DNA of 64,000 nucleotides. It comes from Thermodesulfobacteriota bacterium (GTDB lineage Bacteria; Desulfobacterota; UBA8473). Of the stretch, positions 38,258 to 46,695 are shown piece after piece (the stretch's first letter is position 1; each line of letters begins with the position of its first letter). Below the pieces are notes generated by a model, which saw only the letters and a program-made list of their open reading frames with translations, was not told where the DNA came from and made no database searches. Made by a program: the position numbers and the translations under genes. Where the stretch lies: positions 62,001 to 126,000 of the forward strand of contig JBFLWQ010000006.1 in the NCBI GenBank assembly GCA_040757775.1. The letters run 5' to 3'.

Positions 38258-38872
38258 ATGAGCAAAAAATGGAAATGTACAGTCTGTGGTTATATTCATG
38301 AAGGCGAAGACCCTCCTGATAAATGCCCGGTGTGTGGGGCATCGAAGTACCAGTTTATCCTCTATGAGAAATTGCCGGATACCCTTGAAAAAAGCCTGAA
38401 AGGGGCATTTGCCGGAGAATCGAAGGCGCACGTGAGGAATCTTGCCTTTGCCAAAAAGGCAGAGCAGGAAGGATTACCCCAGATTGCCAGTCTTTTCAGG
38501 GCAGTAGCCGAGGCAGAAAGGGTCCACGCCTCCGAGTATCTGAAGTACATGGAGGGAATAATCGGCAGCACAGAAGATAACCTGAAGGCTGCCTTTGAGA
38601 ACGAAATCAATGCTAATACCCAAATCTATCCTCCTCTAATCAAGGATGCTATGGAACTCGACAGGGAGGATGTTGCCGGAAGTTTTTCCCGTTCCAGGGA
38701 TGTGGAAGAAAGACACAGCAAACTCTACAAGGATGCCTTATCTGCCATGGTAACGGATCAGGTGGTTAATTACCATGTATGTCAGGTCTGTGGATACGTC
38801 TTTGATGGAGATTTGCCAGAGGAGTGTCCTGTCTGCAAAGCAACAAAGGAAAATTTCAAGAGGGTTGTTTGA
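38258..38872 (+). CDS. rubrerythrin with rubredoxin domains at both ends
   Basis: 204 residues: an N-terminal rubredoxin-like Cys4 site (CTVCGY...CPVCGA), a ferritin-like diiron domain (GAFAGESKAH, EAERVHASEY, EERHSKLY) and a second C-terminal Cys4 site (CQVCGY...CPVCKA). Rubrerythrins reduce hydrogen peroxide; classical ones have one rubredoxin domain at the C-terminus. GGAGG site ahead. Confidence 0.9.
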   Translation: MSKKWKCTVCGYIHEGEDPPDKCPVCGASKYQFILYEKLPDTLEKSLKGAFAGESKAHVRNLAFAKKAEQEGLPQIASLFRAVAEAERVHASEYLKYMEGIIGSTEDNLKAAFENEINANTQIYPPLIKDAMELDREDVAGSFSRSRDVEERHSKLYKDALSAMVTDQVVNYHVCQVCGYVFDGDLPEECPVCKATKENFKRVV

Positions 38873-38935
38873 GACGCTGGGCAAGGCTTTAAACCTTATG
38901 GTATTGATGAATAAAAAGAATGAAAGGAGAGTGAT

Positions 38936-39412
38936 ATGTTATTCTTTTCTGGAGGTGAGATAATCGAGGTGGCGGTGCAGATCGAAAGAAACGGGCTTGC
39001 CTTCTATCGATCTCTGGCAAGCTCTACGGAACATGAAGATGTTAAAAACCTATTTAACCATCTGGCTGATGAAGAAGAAAAACACATAACGAAATTTCAG
39101 TCTCTTTATAAATCCTTCAAGGACTACAAGCCTACTATCAGGGATGAGGAAGAATATTATGACTACATTCGTATGCTGGCAGAAATGAACGTGTTTACAA
39201 AAAAAGAGGGCATAGATGAGGTGTTAAATAAGGTAAAGGACAAGAAGGATGCCCTGGATATGGCTATAGGGTTCGAAAAGGAATCTATAATCTTCTTTGT
39301 GGAAATAAAGGGTCTGGTCAGAGAACCACAAAGGGATGCAGTTGAAGAACTTGTTCATCAGGAACAGGAACATTTGAGAAAGCTTCTCCTCTTTACCAGA
39401 GACAATAGGTAG
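38936..39412 (+). CDS. ferritin-like diiron protein (rubrerythrin-type, no rubredoxin)
   Basis: 158 residues forming a four-helix bundle with ExxH-type ligands (IERNGLAFY, ADEEEKHI, FEKESIIFF, VHQEQEHL). It resembles the rubrerythrin diiron domain alone. Likely peroxide or iron handling. AAAGGAG ahead. Confidence 0.78.
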   Translation: MLFFSGGEIIEVAVQIERNGLAFYRSLASSTEHEDVKNLFNHLADEEEKHITKFQSLYKSFKDYKPTIRDEEEYYDYIRMLAEMNVFTKKEGIDEVLNKVKDKKDALDMAIGFEKESIIFFVEIKGLVREPQRDAVEELVHQEQEHLRKLLLFTRDNR

Positions 39413-39492
39413 TGTCGGCTGTCCGTTGTCAGTGGTTAGTCGTCCACGAGGAAGGTTAAAATTGAATAAAACGTGAAAAAAAGGAGGATTTT

Positions 39493-40065
39493 ATGGAATT
39501 AAAGGGAAGTAAAACAGAGCGAAATGTCCTGACTGCCTTCGCTGGCGAGTCGCAGGCACGCAATCGTTACACCTACTTTGCCAGCCAGGCAAAGAAGGAA
39601 GGGTATGAGCAGATAATGTTTATCTTCGAGGAGACCGCCAATCAGGAGAAGGAACATGCCAAACGGCTCTTCAAACTTCTCAAAGGAGGGGATGTGGAGA
39701 TACAGGCTGCCTTTCCTGCCGGGATCGTAGGAAAAACAGCGGAAAACCTCAAGGATGCCGCAGCAGGGGAAAACCATGAATGGACAGACATGTACCCTTC
39801 ATTTGCCAAAGTTGCAAGGGACGAGGGATTTGTGGATATAGCCAGTATATTCGAATCAATAGCCGTTGCTGAAAAGCAACACGAGAAACGCTATCTTGGA
39901 CTCCTTGGCAACATCAAAGCAGGTACAGTCTTTAAGAAAGACAATGCCGTGGTTTGGCGCTGCCGTAATTGCGGTTATCTCCATGAGGGAACCGAGGCAC
40001 CGGATAAATGTCCTGCCTGTGACCACCCTCAGGCCTACTTCGAGCTCCTGGCAGAGAACTGGTAG
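39493..40065 (+). CDS. rbr: rubrerythrin
   Basis: 190 residues with the classical layout: ferritin-like domain ([32 protein letters not shown]) and a C-terminal rubredoxin site ([16 protein letters not shown]). Peroxide reductase. It has an AAAGGAGG site. Confidence 0.94.
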   Translation: MELKGSKTERNVLTAFAGESQARNRYTYFASQAKKEGYEQIMFIFEETANQEKEHAKRLFKLLKGGDVEIQAAFPAGIVGKTAENLKDAAAGENHEWTDMYPSFAKVARDEGFVDIASIFESIAVAEKQHEKRYLGLLGNIKAGTVFKKDNAVVWRCRNCGYLHEGTEAPDKCPACDHPQAYFELLAENW

Positions 40066-40101
40066 AAACCCTAAACATCACCCTTTTTTAAGGAGAGTAG
40101 A

Positions 40102-40617
40102 ATGAAAGAGAGAAAGGGAATTGTAACAATGAGGGGAAACCAGCTGACGCTGGTAGGAAACGAAGTCAGGGTTGGAGATAAGGCGCCGGACTTCGAAGTG
40201 TCGGATAATGAGCTTTCTCCTGTCAGGTTTTCAAAATTCCTCGGCAAGGTATGCATTATCTCCTCAGTGCCATCTCTGGATACCTCAGTGTGCGATATGG
40301 AGACGAGGCGATTTAACAAGGAGGCCGGCCAACTTGGTTCTGATGTTGTTGTGCTTACGATAAGCATGGATCTGCCCTTTGCACAGAAGCGCTGGTGTGG
40401 TGCTGCCGGTATCACCCGAGTTCAGACACTTTCCGACCATCGAGATGCTTCCTTTGGCACTTTATACGGTGTTCTGATAAAGGAACTAAGGCTGTTGGCA
40501 AGAGCGGTTTTCGTGGTCGATCGCAACGGAATTATACAGTATATCTCTTTAGTCAAAGAGATCGTTGAAGAACCGGATTACGATGCGATACTGGCAGCAG
40601 TGAAAAAGTTAACCTAG
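40102..40617 (+). CDS. tpx: thiol peroxidase
   Basis: 171 residues of the peroxiredoxin Tpx group: peroxidatic Cys in SLDTSVCDMETR and resolving Cys in RWCGAAG. It removes peroxides with thioredoxin-type donors. AAGGAGAG precedes the start. Confidence 0.94.
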   Translation: MKERKGIVTMRGNQLTLVGNEVRVGDKAPDFEVSDNELSPVRFSKFLGKVCIISSVPSLDTSVCDMETRRFNKEAGQLGSDVVVLTISMDLPFAQKRWCGAAGITRVQTLSDHRDASFGTLYGVLIKELRLLARAVFVVDRNGIIQYISLVKEIVEEPDYDAILAAVKKLT

Positions 40618-40695
40618 CGCAAGATGCCCAATGGAAAACCTTTAAGTAACAGATGGCTTGACTGCAAAAAAGGATTTCAGAAAAGGGAGGTAGGT

Positions 40696-41148
40696 ATGAA
40701 AATAGATGAACTTCGGGACATTATAGACTTTGCTATAGAAAAGGAGCAGGAGGCTGTTGACTTTTACAATCTCCTCTCGGGCAGAGTGAAAGTAAAGCCT
40801 ATAACAGAGGAACTGCGTAAAATAGCGGTGGTAGAAGAGAGCCACAGGGACCGGCTCAAGAAGATGGATGTTTCCAGTTATTTCCAAAAAGTGGTGAAAC
40901 CTATACAGAATCTCAAGATAGCAGATTACCTGGTGGATAAGGAGCCTTCGCCAGATATGAAATGGCAGGACCTCCTGCAGATAGCTATGCGTCGAGAATT
41001 AGCATCCATGCATCTTTACACGGATTTAGCAAAGCTCATCACGGATTCACCTTCAAGGCAACTCTTTGAAAATCTTGCTGCCGAAGAAGGAGCCCATAAA
41101 CTCTTCTTTGAAAAGTTATGGGACGAGGAGGTTCTGACGGATAACTGA
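40696..41148 (+). CDS. ferritin-like diiron protein
   Basis: Start at the ATG at 40696 behind GGGAGGTAGG. 150 residues with diiron-type helices (IEKEQEAVDFY, VEESHRDRL, MRRELASMHLY, AAEEGAHKLF). It is the second rubredoxin-free ferritin-like protein of the cluster. Confidence 0.8.
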   Translation: MKIDELRDIIDFAIEKEQEAVDFYNLLSGRVKVKPITEELRKIAVVEESHRDRLKKMDVSSYFQKVVKPIQNLKIADYLVDKEPSPDMKWQDLLQIAMRRELASMHLYTDLAKLITDSPSRQLFENLAAEEGAHKLFFEKLWDEEVLTDN

Positions 41149-41162
41149 ACTTTTATTAAGAT

Positions 41163-41236
41163 GTCGTCTCGACCGAAGAGAGATGATCTTTTTAACTCGC
41201 CTTATAAATAAGATTTCTCGTTTCACTCGAAATGAC
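41163..41236. mobile_element. MITE-like imperfect inverted-repeat element
   Basis: Arms of about 27 bases (from GTCGTCTCGACCGAAGAGAG at 41163, and the inverse ending at 41236) match at about two thirds of positions around an 18-base centre. The TCGACCGAA / TTTCGAGTGAAA words are a known type of dispersed element in environmental bacterial genomes. It carries no ORF. Confidence 0.6.
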
Positions 41237-41291
41237 AGTATTGGGATGTTTATTTACAAAACGCTTTACCAATTCAGAAAGGAGAACAGAC

Positions 41292-41666
41292 ATGACAAAG
41301 AGATTAGAGATTTACAAATGTGAAATCTGCGGGAACATCGTAGAGATGATCCACGAAGGCAAGGGAGAGCTGGTGTGCTGCGGGCAGCCCATGAAGCTTT
41401 ATGTAGAGAACACAACCGATGCGGCCAAGGAAAAGCATGTCCCTGTGGTTGAAAAGGCACAGAGTGGCTTCAAGGTGAAAATCGGAAGCGTTCCCCATCC
41501 TATGGAGGAAAAACACTTCATCGAATGGATAGAAGTAATTGCAGACGGTAAGGCATATCGCCAATTCCTGAAGGCAGGGGAAACGCCCGAAGCTGTCTTT
41601 TGCATTGATGCAGAAAAGATAACGGCCCGGGAGTACTGCAATCTGCATGGCCTGTGGAAGGCATAA
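41292..41666 (+). CDS. dfx: desulfoferrodoxin (superoxide reductase)
   Basis: Start at 41292 behind GAAAGGAGAA. 124 residues with the desulforedoxin-type Cys4 iron site (CEICG...VCCGQPM) and the superoxide-reducing centre ([18 protein letters not shown] and the late CNLHGLW). It reduces superoxide to peroxide, which the rubrerythrins and Tpx nearby can remove. Confidence 0.95.
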   Translation: MTKRLEIYKCEICGNIVEMIHEGKGELVCCGQPMKLYVENTTDAAKEKHVPVVEKAQSGFKVKIGSVPHPMEEKHFIEWIEVIADGKAYRQFLKAGETPEAVFCIDAEKITAREYCNLHGLWKA

Positions 41667-41703
41667 AGAACGGCACATTAAATATAGGAAAGAGAGCCTC
41701 ATA

Positions 41704-42240
41704 ATGAACAGCAAGATAGACAAAAAAGCCATTTGGGACCTCAGCTATGGAATGTATATTGTCTCGTCAGGGTTTAACGGCAAGCTGAATGGCCAGGTGG
41801 CAAACACAGTTTTTCAGATAACAGCAGAGCCACCCCGCATTGCGGTCTGTATCAATAAAAACAATCTCACTCATGACTACATCTCAAAGAGTGGTTTATT
41901 TGCAGTCTCCGTTCTTGACGAGTCCACTCCGATGACGTTCATCGGCTTATTTGGCTTCAGATCCGGCAGGGACATAGATAAACTCTCACAGTGTGCCCAA
42001 ATGAAAATCGGGGAGAGTGGTTCCCCAGTTGTTATGGATTATGCCCTTTCAGTAATAGAGGCCAAGGTGTTTGACCAGATTGATGCAGGGACACATACAT
42101 TGTTCCTTGCAGATGTGGTCAGTGCTGAAGTCCTCCGTGAAGACAGACCCCTTACATATGCTTATTACCAGGAAGTCAAAAAGGGTAAATCTCCAAAGAA
42201 TGCACCAACTTACAGGTCTGATATCGGGGGGGAAAATTAA
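41704..42240 (+). CDS. flavin reductase-like FMN-binding protein
   Basis: Start at 41704. 178 residues of the flavin-reductase-like fold (ALWDLSYGMYIVSSG-type opening, NTVFQITAEPPRIAVCINK). In other anaerobes this domain is fused to rubredoxin (Hrb) and feeds flavodiiron proteins; here no rubredoxin domain is attached, but rubredoxin and the diiron proteins are encoded nearby. Confidence 0.85.
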   Translation: MNSKIDKKAIWDLSYGMYIVSSGFNGKLNGQVANTVFQITAEPPRIAVCINKNNLTHDYISKSGLFAVSVLDESTPMTFIGLFGFRSGRDIDKLSQCAQMKIGESGSPVVMDYALSVIEAKVFDQIDAGTHTLFLADVVSAEVLREDRPLTYAYYQEVKKGKSPKNAPTYRSDIGGEN

Positions 42241-42275
42241 GTCATCAGAGGGTCTGATTATACTAGGAGGATATT

Positions 42276-42461
42276 ATGACAACACCAAGACATTGCCCGG
42301 GTTTTGAAGAACTCAAGCATCTCGCAGTATTCACATGCAAGTGTCCGAATTGCGGGAAGGAAAAGGAAATCTTTTCGGATGAATTCGACAGAAAGCACGT
42401 ATGCAAAGGATGTGGCAAAGAGATTGACTTTACCCGCTGTACTCTCGAAAAGTCAGCTTAA
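42276..42461 (+). CDS. small Cys4 zinc- or iron-binding protein
   Basis: 61 residues behind AGGAGGATATT. Two CxxC pairs (CPNCGKEKE and CKGCGKEID) would bind zinc or iron in a ribbon. Not a standard rubredoxin. Its place after the flavin reductase suggests a redox-related partner. Confidence 0.65.
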   Translation: MTTPRHCPGFEELKHLAVFTCKCPNCGKEKEIFSDEFDRKHVCKGCGKEIDFTRCTLEKSA

Positions 42462-42550
42462 CTTCCTGCTACTAAAATCTACCCATACTTTCGGGCCATG
42501 AACCGGAAAGAGTAATATGGCAATAACACAAAGTCATACAGGAGGGACCG

Positions 42551-42859
42551 ATGCGGAAAATTTTAATAGGATTGATCGCTTTAATGTTTATACCCGCTTT
42601 TTTGATTGCACAAACGGACACCCCTCAGTCAGACAAGCAGCAGAGGCTCGTCAAGGTAAAAGAGTTTTTCGAGACTAAATGCTCGATGTGCCACCCGATA
42701 CAAAAGTCATTAAATAAAAATTACGACCAACAGAAGTGGAACGAAGTCGTCAGCAAGATGGGTCAGAAGATGAAAAATAAACGGCTAGGCGAGTTGACGG
42801 ACGAAGAAAAAGGGCTGATTGTCAATTATCTCGTTAACGCGATACCGCCCCAAAAGTAG
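42551..42859 (+). CDS. small monoheme c-type cytochrome
   Basis: 102 residues: signal peptide ending near LIAQ, one CSMCH heme site and an IPPQK end. A late methionine (VSKMGQKM) could be the second axial ligand, as in class I cytochromes. Exported. Followed within 15 bases by a membrane protein. Confidence 0.82.
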   Translation: MRKILIGLIALMFIPAFLIAQTDTPQSDKQQRLVKVKEFFETKCSMCHPIQKSLNKNYDQQKWNEVVSKMGQKMKNKRLGELTDEEKGLIVNYLVNAIPPQK

Positions 42860-42871
42860 CTTTTGATTTCC

Positions 42872-43273
42872 ATGGAATTGACCCTTATAAAAGACATCTT
42901 AGCCAGCACCCTATTATTGGTTGCTATCTGGATGGCTATCTTGATATGGGCGATAGCCTTCGGTAAAAACCCGCCCAAAGATGCAGCGCAGCGCAGAAAA
43001 TCGCACTCTCTAGCTAGCCGCATAGCGCTCGTAATTTTGATATTACTCTCGGTGCTGGGCATCATCGTGTCCGATTTCTTCCGAGATATTTATGGGGCAA
43101 AAACGGTCGCGCACATAATAATTGGTAACTCGATCACCGCCGTCATCATAGCAAAAATAGCTGTTAGGCGAAGGTTTAAAAATTATTATAAATACTTAAA
43201 GTGGCTCGGATTATACGGGCTTACCGCAACGCTAGTGGTGTGGATGCTGATGTCCGGAATAAAGGTTTTTTAG
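42872..43273 (+). CDS. integral membrane protein, unknown
   Basis: Start at the ATG at 42872 (a TTG lies 9 bases upstream). 133 residues with four predicted membrane helices and two histidines near them (KSHSLASR, AHIIIGNS). I do not recognise the family. Its partner is the c-type cytochrome upstream; a membrane electron-transfer role is possible. Confidence 0.5.
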   Translation: MELTLIKDILASTLLLVAIWMAILIWAIAFGKNPPKDAAQRRKSHSLASRIALVILILLSVLGIIVSDFFRDIYGAKTVAHIIIGNSITAVIIAKIAVRRRFKNYYKYLKWLGLYGLTATLVVWMLMSGIKVF

Positions 43274-43351
43274 CGTTGCCCGCCAATAAACTGTTTGTAT
43301 CGGAACTTTGAACCTAATAAGTTAAGTGTTTGAGAAGCTTATTGATATAGC

Positions 43352-44044
43352 ATGTTGAAAAAGAGCACAGGGAGAGCAACTCTAAAGCACAGGGTTTTGA
43401 GCCTGCTAAAATTACCGGATTTTGATAAGGCACTGGATAAATTATCGAAGTTACCACCTCGAAAGGTTATCAATACTCTTATCGCCTCCCTTTGCACCGA
43501 TGATGAAGAGATGAAGTGGAAGGCTGTCAGTGCTATAGGCTTTATCGTCTCTAATGTCGCTGCAAATGATATGGAGGCGGCCCGTACAGTAATGCGCCGT
43601 CTGATGTGGAATCTAAACGACGAATCCGGAGGAATAGGGTGGGGAGCACCTGAGGCAATGGGCGAGATCATGGCATGCCACGAAGGTCTGGCAGAGGAAT
43701 TCGCTCATATACTGATCTCTTACATTCGAGAAGATGGGAATTACATAGAGTATCAACCATTACAGCGTGGTGTAGTATGGGGGCTTGCAAGGCTTGCACA
43801 GGTAAGACCAAGGATATTGCGAGATAAAGATACTGCCCGTTTCCTTCACACCTACCTTGGCTCATCAGACCCCACGATAAGGGCACTGGCTGCATGGGCC
43901 ATAGGGTTGCTTGGTGTCGGAGGAAGCCGCTCACGGCTCGAAGCTCTTTTAACTGATGACACAGAAGTTCAACTTTACATGGATCGCAAGCTGGTAGTTC
44001 GTCGTGTAAGCGAGATCGACACAGAGGCGCTGGCGAGCATTTGA
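43352..44044 (+). CDS. DVU0298 family HEAT-repeat protein
   Basis: 230 residues with helical HEAT-like repeats and the strongly conserved centre RRLMWNLNDESGGIGWG and HEGLAEE. The family is typical of Desulfovibrio relatives; function unknown. Confidence 0.82.
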   Translation: MLKKSTGRATLKHRVLSLLKLPDFDKALDKLSKLPPRKVINTLIASLCTDDEEMKWKAVSAIGFIVSNVAANDMEAARTVMRRLMWNLNDESGGIGWGAPEAMGEIMACHEGLAEEFAHILISYIREDGNYIEYQPLQRGVVWGLARLAQVRPRILRDKDTARFLHTYLGSSDPTIRALAAWAIGLLGVGGSRSRLEALLTDDTEVQLYMDRKLVVRRVSEIDTEALASI

Positions 44045-44068
44045 TTGTAAATAGAATCTTGATATAAT
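44041..44068 (+). promoter_or_regulatory. sigma-70-type promoter
   Basis: TTGATT (44041-44046), 16 bases, TATAAT (44063-44068). It overlaps the DVU0298 stop codon and points at a small ORF at 44100. Confidence 0.5.
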
Positions 44069-44099
44069 ATAAAGATTAGTGTGTCAGGAGATGAGGCTT

Positions 44100-44207
44100 A
44101 TGAGCGTAAGGACATCAGCGAAAGTAGAAAGGAATTTAAGGAAGGGAAAACCGTTAAATGGACGCCCCTCTTTTCCCTCTTTTAATAGGGCTCTTTTCTC
44201 ACTCTAG
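44100..44207 (+). CDS. possible small basic peptide gene
   Basis: A 35-residue ORF (MSVRTSAKVERNLRKGKPLN...) behind AGGAGATGAGG and a fair promoter. Very basic. A hairpin (AGGGAAAA at 44143-44150 with TTTTCCCT at 44171-44178) lies inside it and may act as terminator, which argues against coding. It may instead be a short RNA. Confidence 0.3.
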   Translation: MSVRTSAKVERNLRKGKPLNGRPSFPSFNRALFSL

Positions 44208-44220
44208 CATTGAAAGTCCT

Positions 44221-45111
44221 TCAACTCCCCACGATCGTGATTTTATCAACAAATTCAAAGGCTGGTGATTCACCATAATCTTTCCAGCGCTGTTGATAGA
44301 GAGGCAAGTCAAGAAGGCTGATATCAGTTGTCTCGCCCTCTTCTCCCTCATCGAGGCCGACATCAATCCTTATCCCACCCAAGTCGGTTAATACATAGCG
44401 TGGGTGTAGCTGATCTCCAGGATTATCTTCGTGCTGTTTCCATCGCACAAAGGTTATTGCCCTATTCCTTGGAAGAAGTAGTGGAATATGCCTCATGCAT
44501 TCTGTCTTGAAATAAGTCTCTCCTAAATCGTCGCCGACGTGATATTCTATGCGGTTAACTTTTTCGTTCCCGTCTAATGCCATCAGAAAATGAAATAGCG
44601 TTCTGCGAAATCGCTTTTTTGTTGGGTCAAAATGAGGATCGACAAAGAGTACCTCTGAAGACATTTGCAAAAGGGGCTGGACCAATTTTGCCAATACCTC
44701 TGCACTTCTCGGAACACAGTCCTCTCTCTTTACTCTTAGTAGTGGCGTATTTTCTTCGCTGACAGCATCTGCTATGAGCACCTCGGGAATACCTCTCGGA
44801 TTGGCGTTTGAAATAATCGCATGAAAGGGTTTAATGTTGTGCTGTTCTTCTGCATTAATAATCCATGCTAAAAAATAATCGTACGATCTACTTGTCTTCA
44901 TAAGCTTAAGATCAGCATTGATAAGGCTCTCTTCAATACGCTTACGCTCGTAATCGCTACATGCAGCACAGGCATCATAGACCATTTTTTTCCATTTTTT
45001 CGGGAAGCGTGAAATGAGCCGGCCACGGTGAACGCCGAATTTCTCAAGGAAATAGCGCACTTTATCAAAGTTGTACAAAACGCAGGGATCTAAGGCATAC
45101 TCATACAGCAT
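44221..45111 (-). CDS. PLD-like phosphodiesterase with HxR-x4-D motif
   Basis: 296 residues. From about 151 the sequence looks PLD-like: a strand EVLFVDPHFDP, typical of the first strand of this fold, then HPRYVLTD at 236-243, matching HxK-x4-D with arginine for lysine. Such domains act as nucleases in restriction and defence. The N-terminal half (about 1-140) is helical and unfamiliar. It is the last gene of the R-M operon, 2 bases behind the ATPase, so the two should be translated together. The nuclease reading is inference. Confidence 0.55.
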   Translation of the reverse strand: MLYEYALDPCVLYNFDKVRYFLEKFGVHRGRLISRFPKKWKKMVYDACAACSDYERKRIEESLINADLKLMKTSRSYDYFLAWIINAEEQHNIKPFHAIISNANPRGIPEVLIADAVSEENTPLLRVKREDCVPRSAEVLAKLVQPLLQMSSEVLFVDPHFDPTKKRFRRTLFHFLMALDGNEKVNRIEYHVGDDLGETYFKTECMRHIPLLLPRNRAITFVRWKQHEDNPGDQLHPRYVLTDLGGIRIDVGLDEGEEGETTDISLLDLPLYQQRWKDYGESPAFEFVDKITIVGS

Positions 45112-45113
45112 AT

Positions 45114-46694
45114 TTAGAAGAGCTCCTTAGTGCGCTCACCGAAGAAACCCCTTGGCCATTTTGTTGTGAATTCCCCTGTTTTGTCCAAATTTAATTTTGT
45201 AATACGCATTCCCTGATCTGTCTGCTCAACAAAATGGATAGAGAGCAAATCCGGAGAACACGCTGGGGCATCAACTGGCAAGCCGTCTTCACTGGTCTCT
45301 CTTATTCGTCGAAGCATCCGCAAAAGTAAATGCTCGCTATGTGTTTCTAGCAGAAAGCAGACATCCTGCTCCTTTACTTGAGAAATAAAGAGGTCACCTA
45401 ATGCAACCTGAAATGCTGGATGAATATGTAGTTCCGGCTGCTCGATAGCAACGATGCCACTGTTTGAGTGAAGGGCAACAACAATAACAGGAAGCACCTG
45501 TGAGATGCCGATCCCGACATCCTGAGGAAGCACTTCTATGCCATTTGTCTCATCTCGAAGAAACAATTTTTTCTTTTCAGGCAGCCGTTTAATTTGTTCA
45601 ATAGCTTCTTCATCATCAAACAGAAGCTCCGTACTGGTAAGAGATAACCAGAGTGAACTCGCTGTGTCGAGCTCTTTGTATTTCCTGATATCTATTCGAT
45701 AACCTGAGTTTAGTTTGTTCTCGCTTGATAACCAGGTATTTGTCTTTTGGATAAACTCGTCATCTGCCCTGTTAAGTACATCCCAGGCAGCCAAGCCGCT
45801 CGTCCATCTTGCTTCCTCTTCAGTCCGCAACGGAGTAAAAAACCTGGGCGGCGTTTTGCGAATTGGACCGATATAACGAAATTTCCTCAGTTCATCTCTC
45901 AGTACATTGGCCAACCCTCCGAAATAGGTATGGAAAAAGTCGTTAAGCGTTTCCCATGTTGATGGTGCAAGATATTCATCAAGTTCGGGTGGTTCTAATC
46001 GGTCTTTCGATTCCTCAGCCAATGCTTCTTTATCCATAAGTTCACTATTCAGGTTAATATATCGGGGGAGGGCTGTTTGCTGATCAATAAATAATTCTAT
46101 CTCGTTGCTTGAGAAGATGAAATCCTTCTTGATTGCTATCATTATGGCAGATAGCAGGTTAGGAAAATTTACGTTCTCGTCTTCAAGCTCAATCTCTGAT
46201 GTGCTGAGTAAGTGATGCTTAAAATTTATATCAACGATCCTGGCTTTTTTACCAGCCTCGTCGCAGATGATTTTGCCAAAATGCTCATCATCTAACCCTA
46301 CAGTACTTGAAAAGACGAGAGGTGCATTCAGAAAGTTGCTCCATTTGATCTCGAACTCGATCCATGCATTATCGACTTCCCCCGCCAAGAAATCTGAATA
46401 GTCGGCCAAAGGAGAATAAGCAATCTCAAACTTGAATCTCATGGGTAGGTTCAAGTCATGTTTATGTAACAGATTCCTAAATCCGCCTAAGTCGAATGAT
46501 TCATCAGCCCCTGCCGTGCGGTCTGCATCTACATTATTCCTTTCAAGAATTTCACGAACATAATGCAAAGTCTGGACAATTGTGCTCTTACCGGCGCTGT
46601 TAGGACCGAAGAGGAACGTAATTGGTTTAAACTCCACACGCACCGGCTCGTGTATGCCTTTGAAATTCTCGATGGTAAGGGCTTTAATCATCAT
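45114..46694 (-). CDS. AAA ATPase with DUF3696 domain
   Basis: 526 residues of the SMC/OLD-like ATPase type: Walker A GPNSAGKS at 30-37, signature-like GIGISQVLP near 395, Walker B VAIEQPELHIHP near 415-425, a later ETHSEHLL H-loop and the C-terminal DUF3696 pattern (TKWPRGFFGERTKEL). No TOPRIM nuclease domain, unlike OLD. Such ATPases often pair with a separate nuclease, here perhaps the PLD-like gene. ATG with GGAGAAC ahead. Confidence 0.85.
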   Translation of the reverse strand: MMIKALTIENFKGIHEPVRVEFKPITFLFGPNSAGKSTIVQTLHYVREILERNNVDADRTAGADESFDLGGFRNLLHKHDLNLPMRFKFEIAYSPLADYSDFLAGEVDNAWIEFEIKWSNFLNAPLVFSSTVGLDDEHFGKIICDEAGKKARIVDINFKHHLLSTSEIELEDENVNFPNLLSAIMIAIKKDFIFSSNEIELFIDQQTALPRYINLNSELMDKEALAEESKDRLEPPELDEYLAPSTWETLNDFFHTYFGGLANVLRDELRKFRYIGPIRKTPPRFFTPLRTEEEARWTSGLAAWDVLNRADDEFIQKTNTWLSSENKLNSGYRIDIRKYKELDTASSLWLSLTSTELLFDDEEAIEQIKRLPEKKKLFLRDETNGIEVLPQDVGIGISQVLPVIVVALHSNSGIVAIEQPELHIHPAFQVALGDLFISQVKEQDVCFLLETHSEHLLLRMLRRIRETSEDGLPVDAPACSPDLLSIHFVEQTDQGMRITKLNLDKTGEFTTKWPRGFFGERTKELF

Positions 46695-46695
46695 A

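Noticed and set aside
45114-46694. OLD-family nuclease
   Set aside because: The ATPase lacks a C-terminal TOPRIM domain and ends in the DUF3696 pattern.
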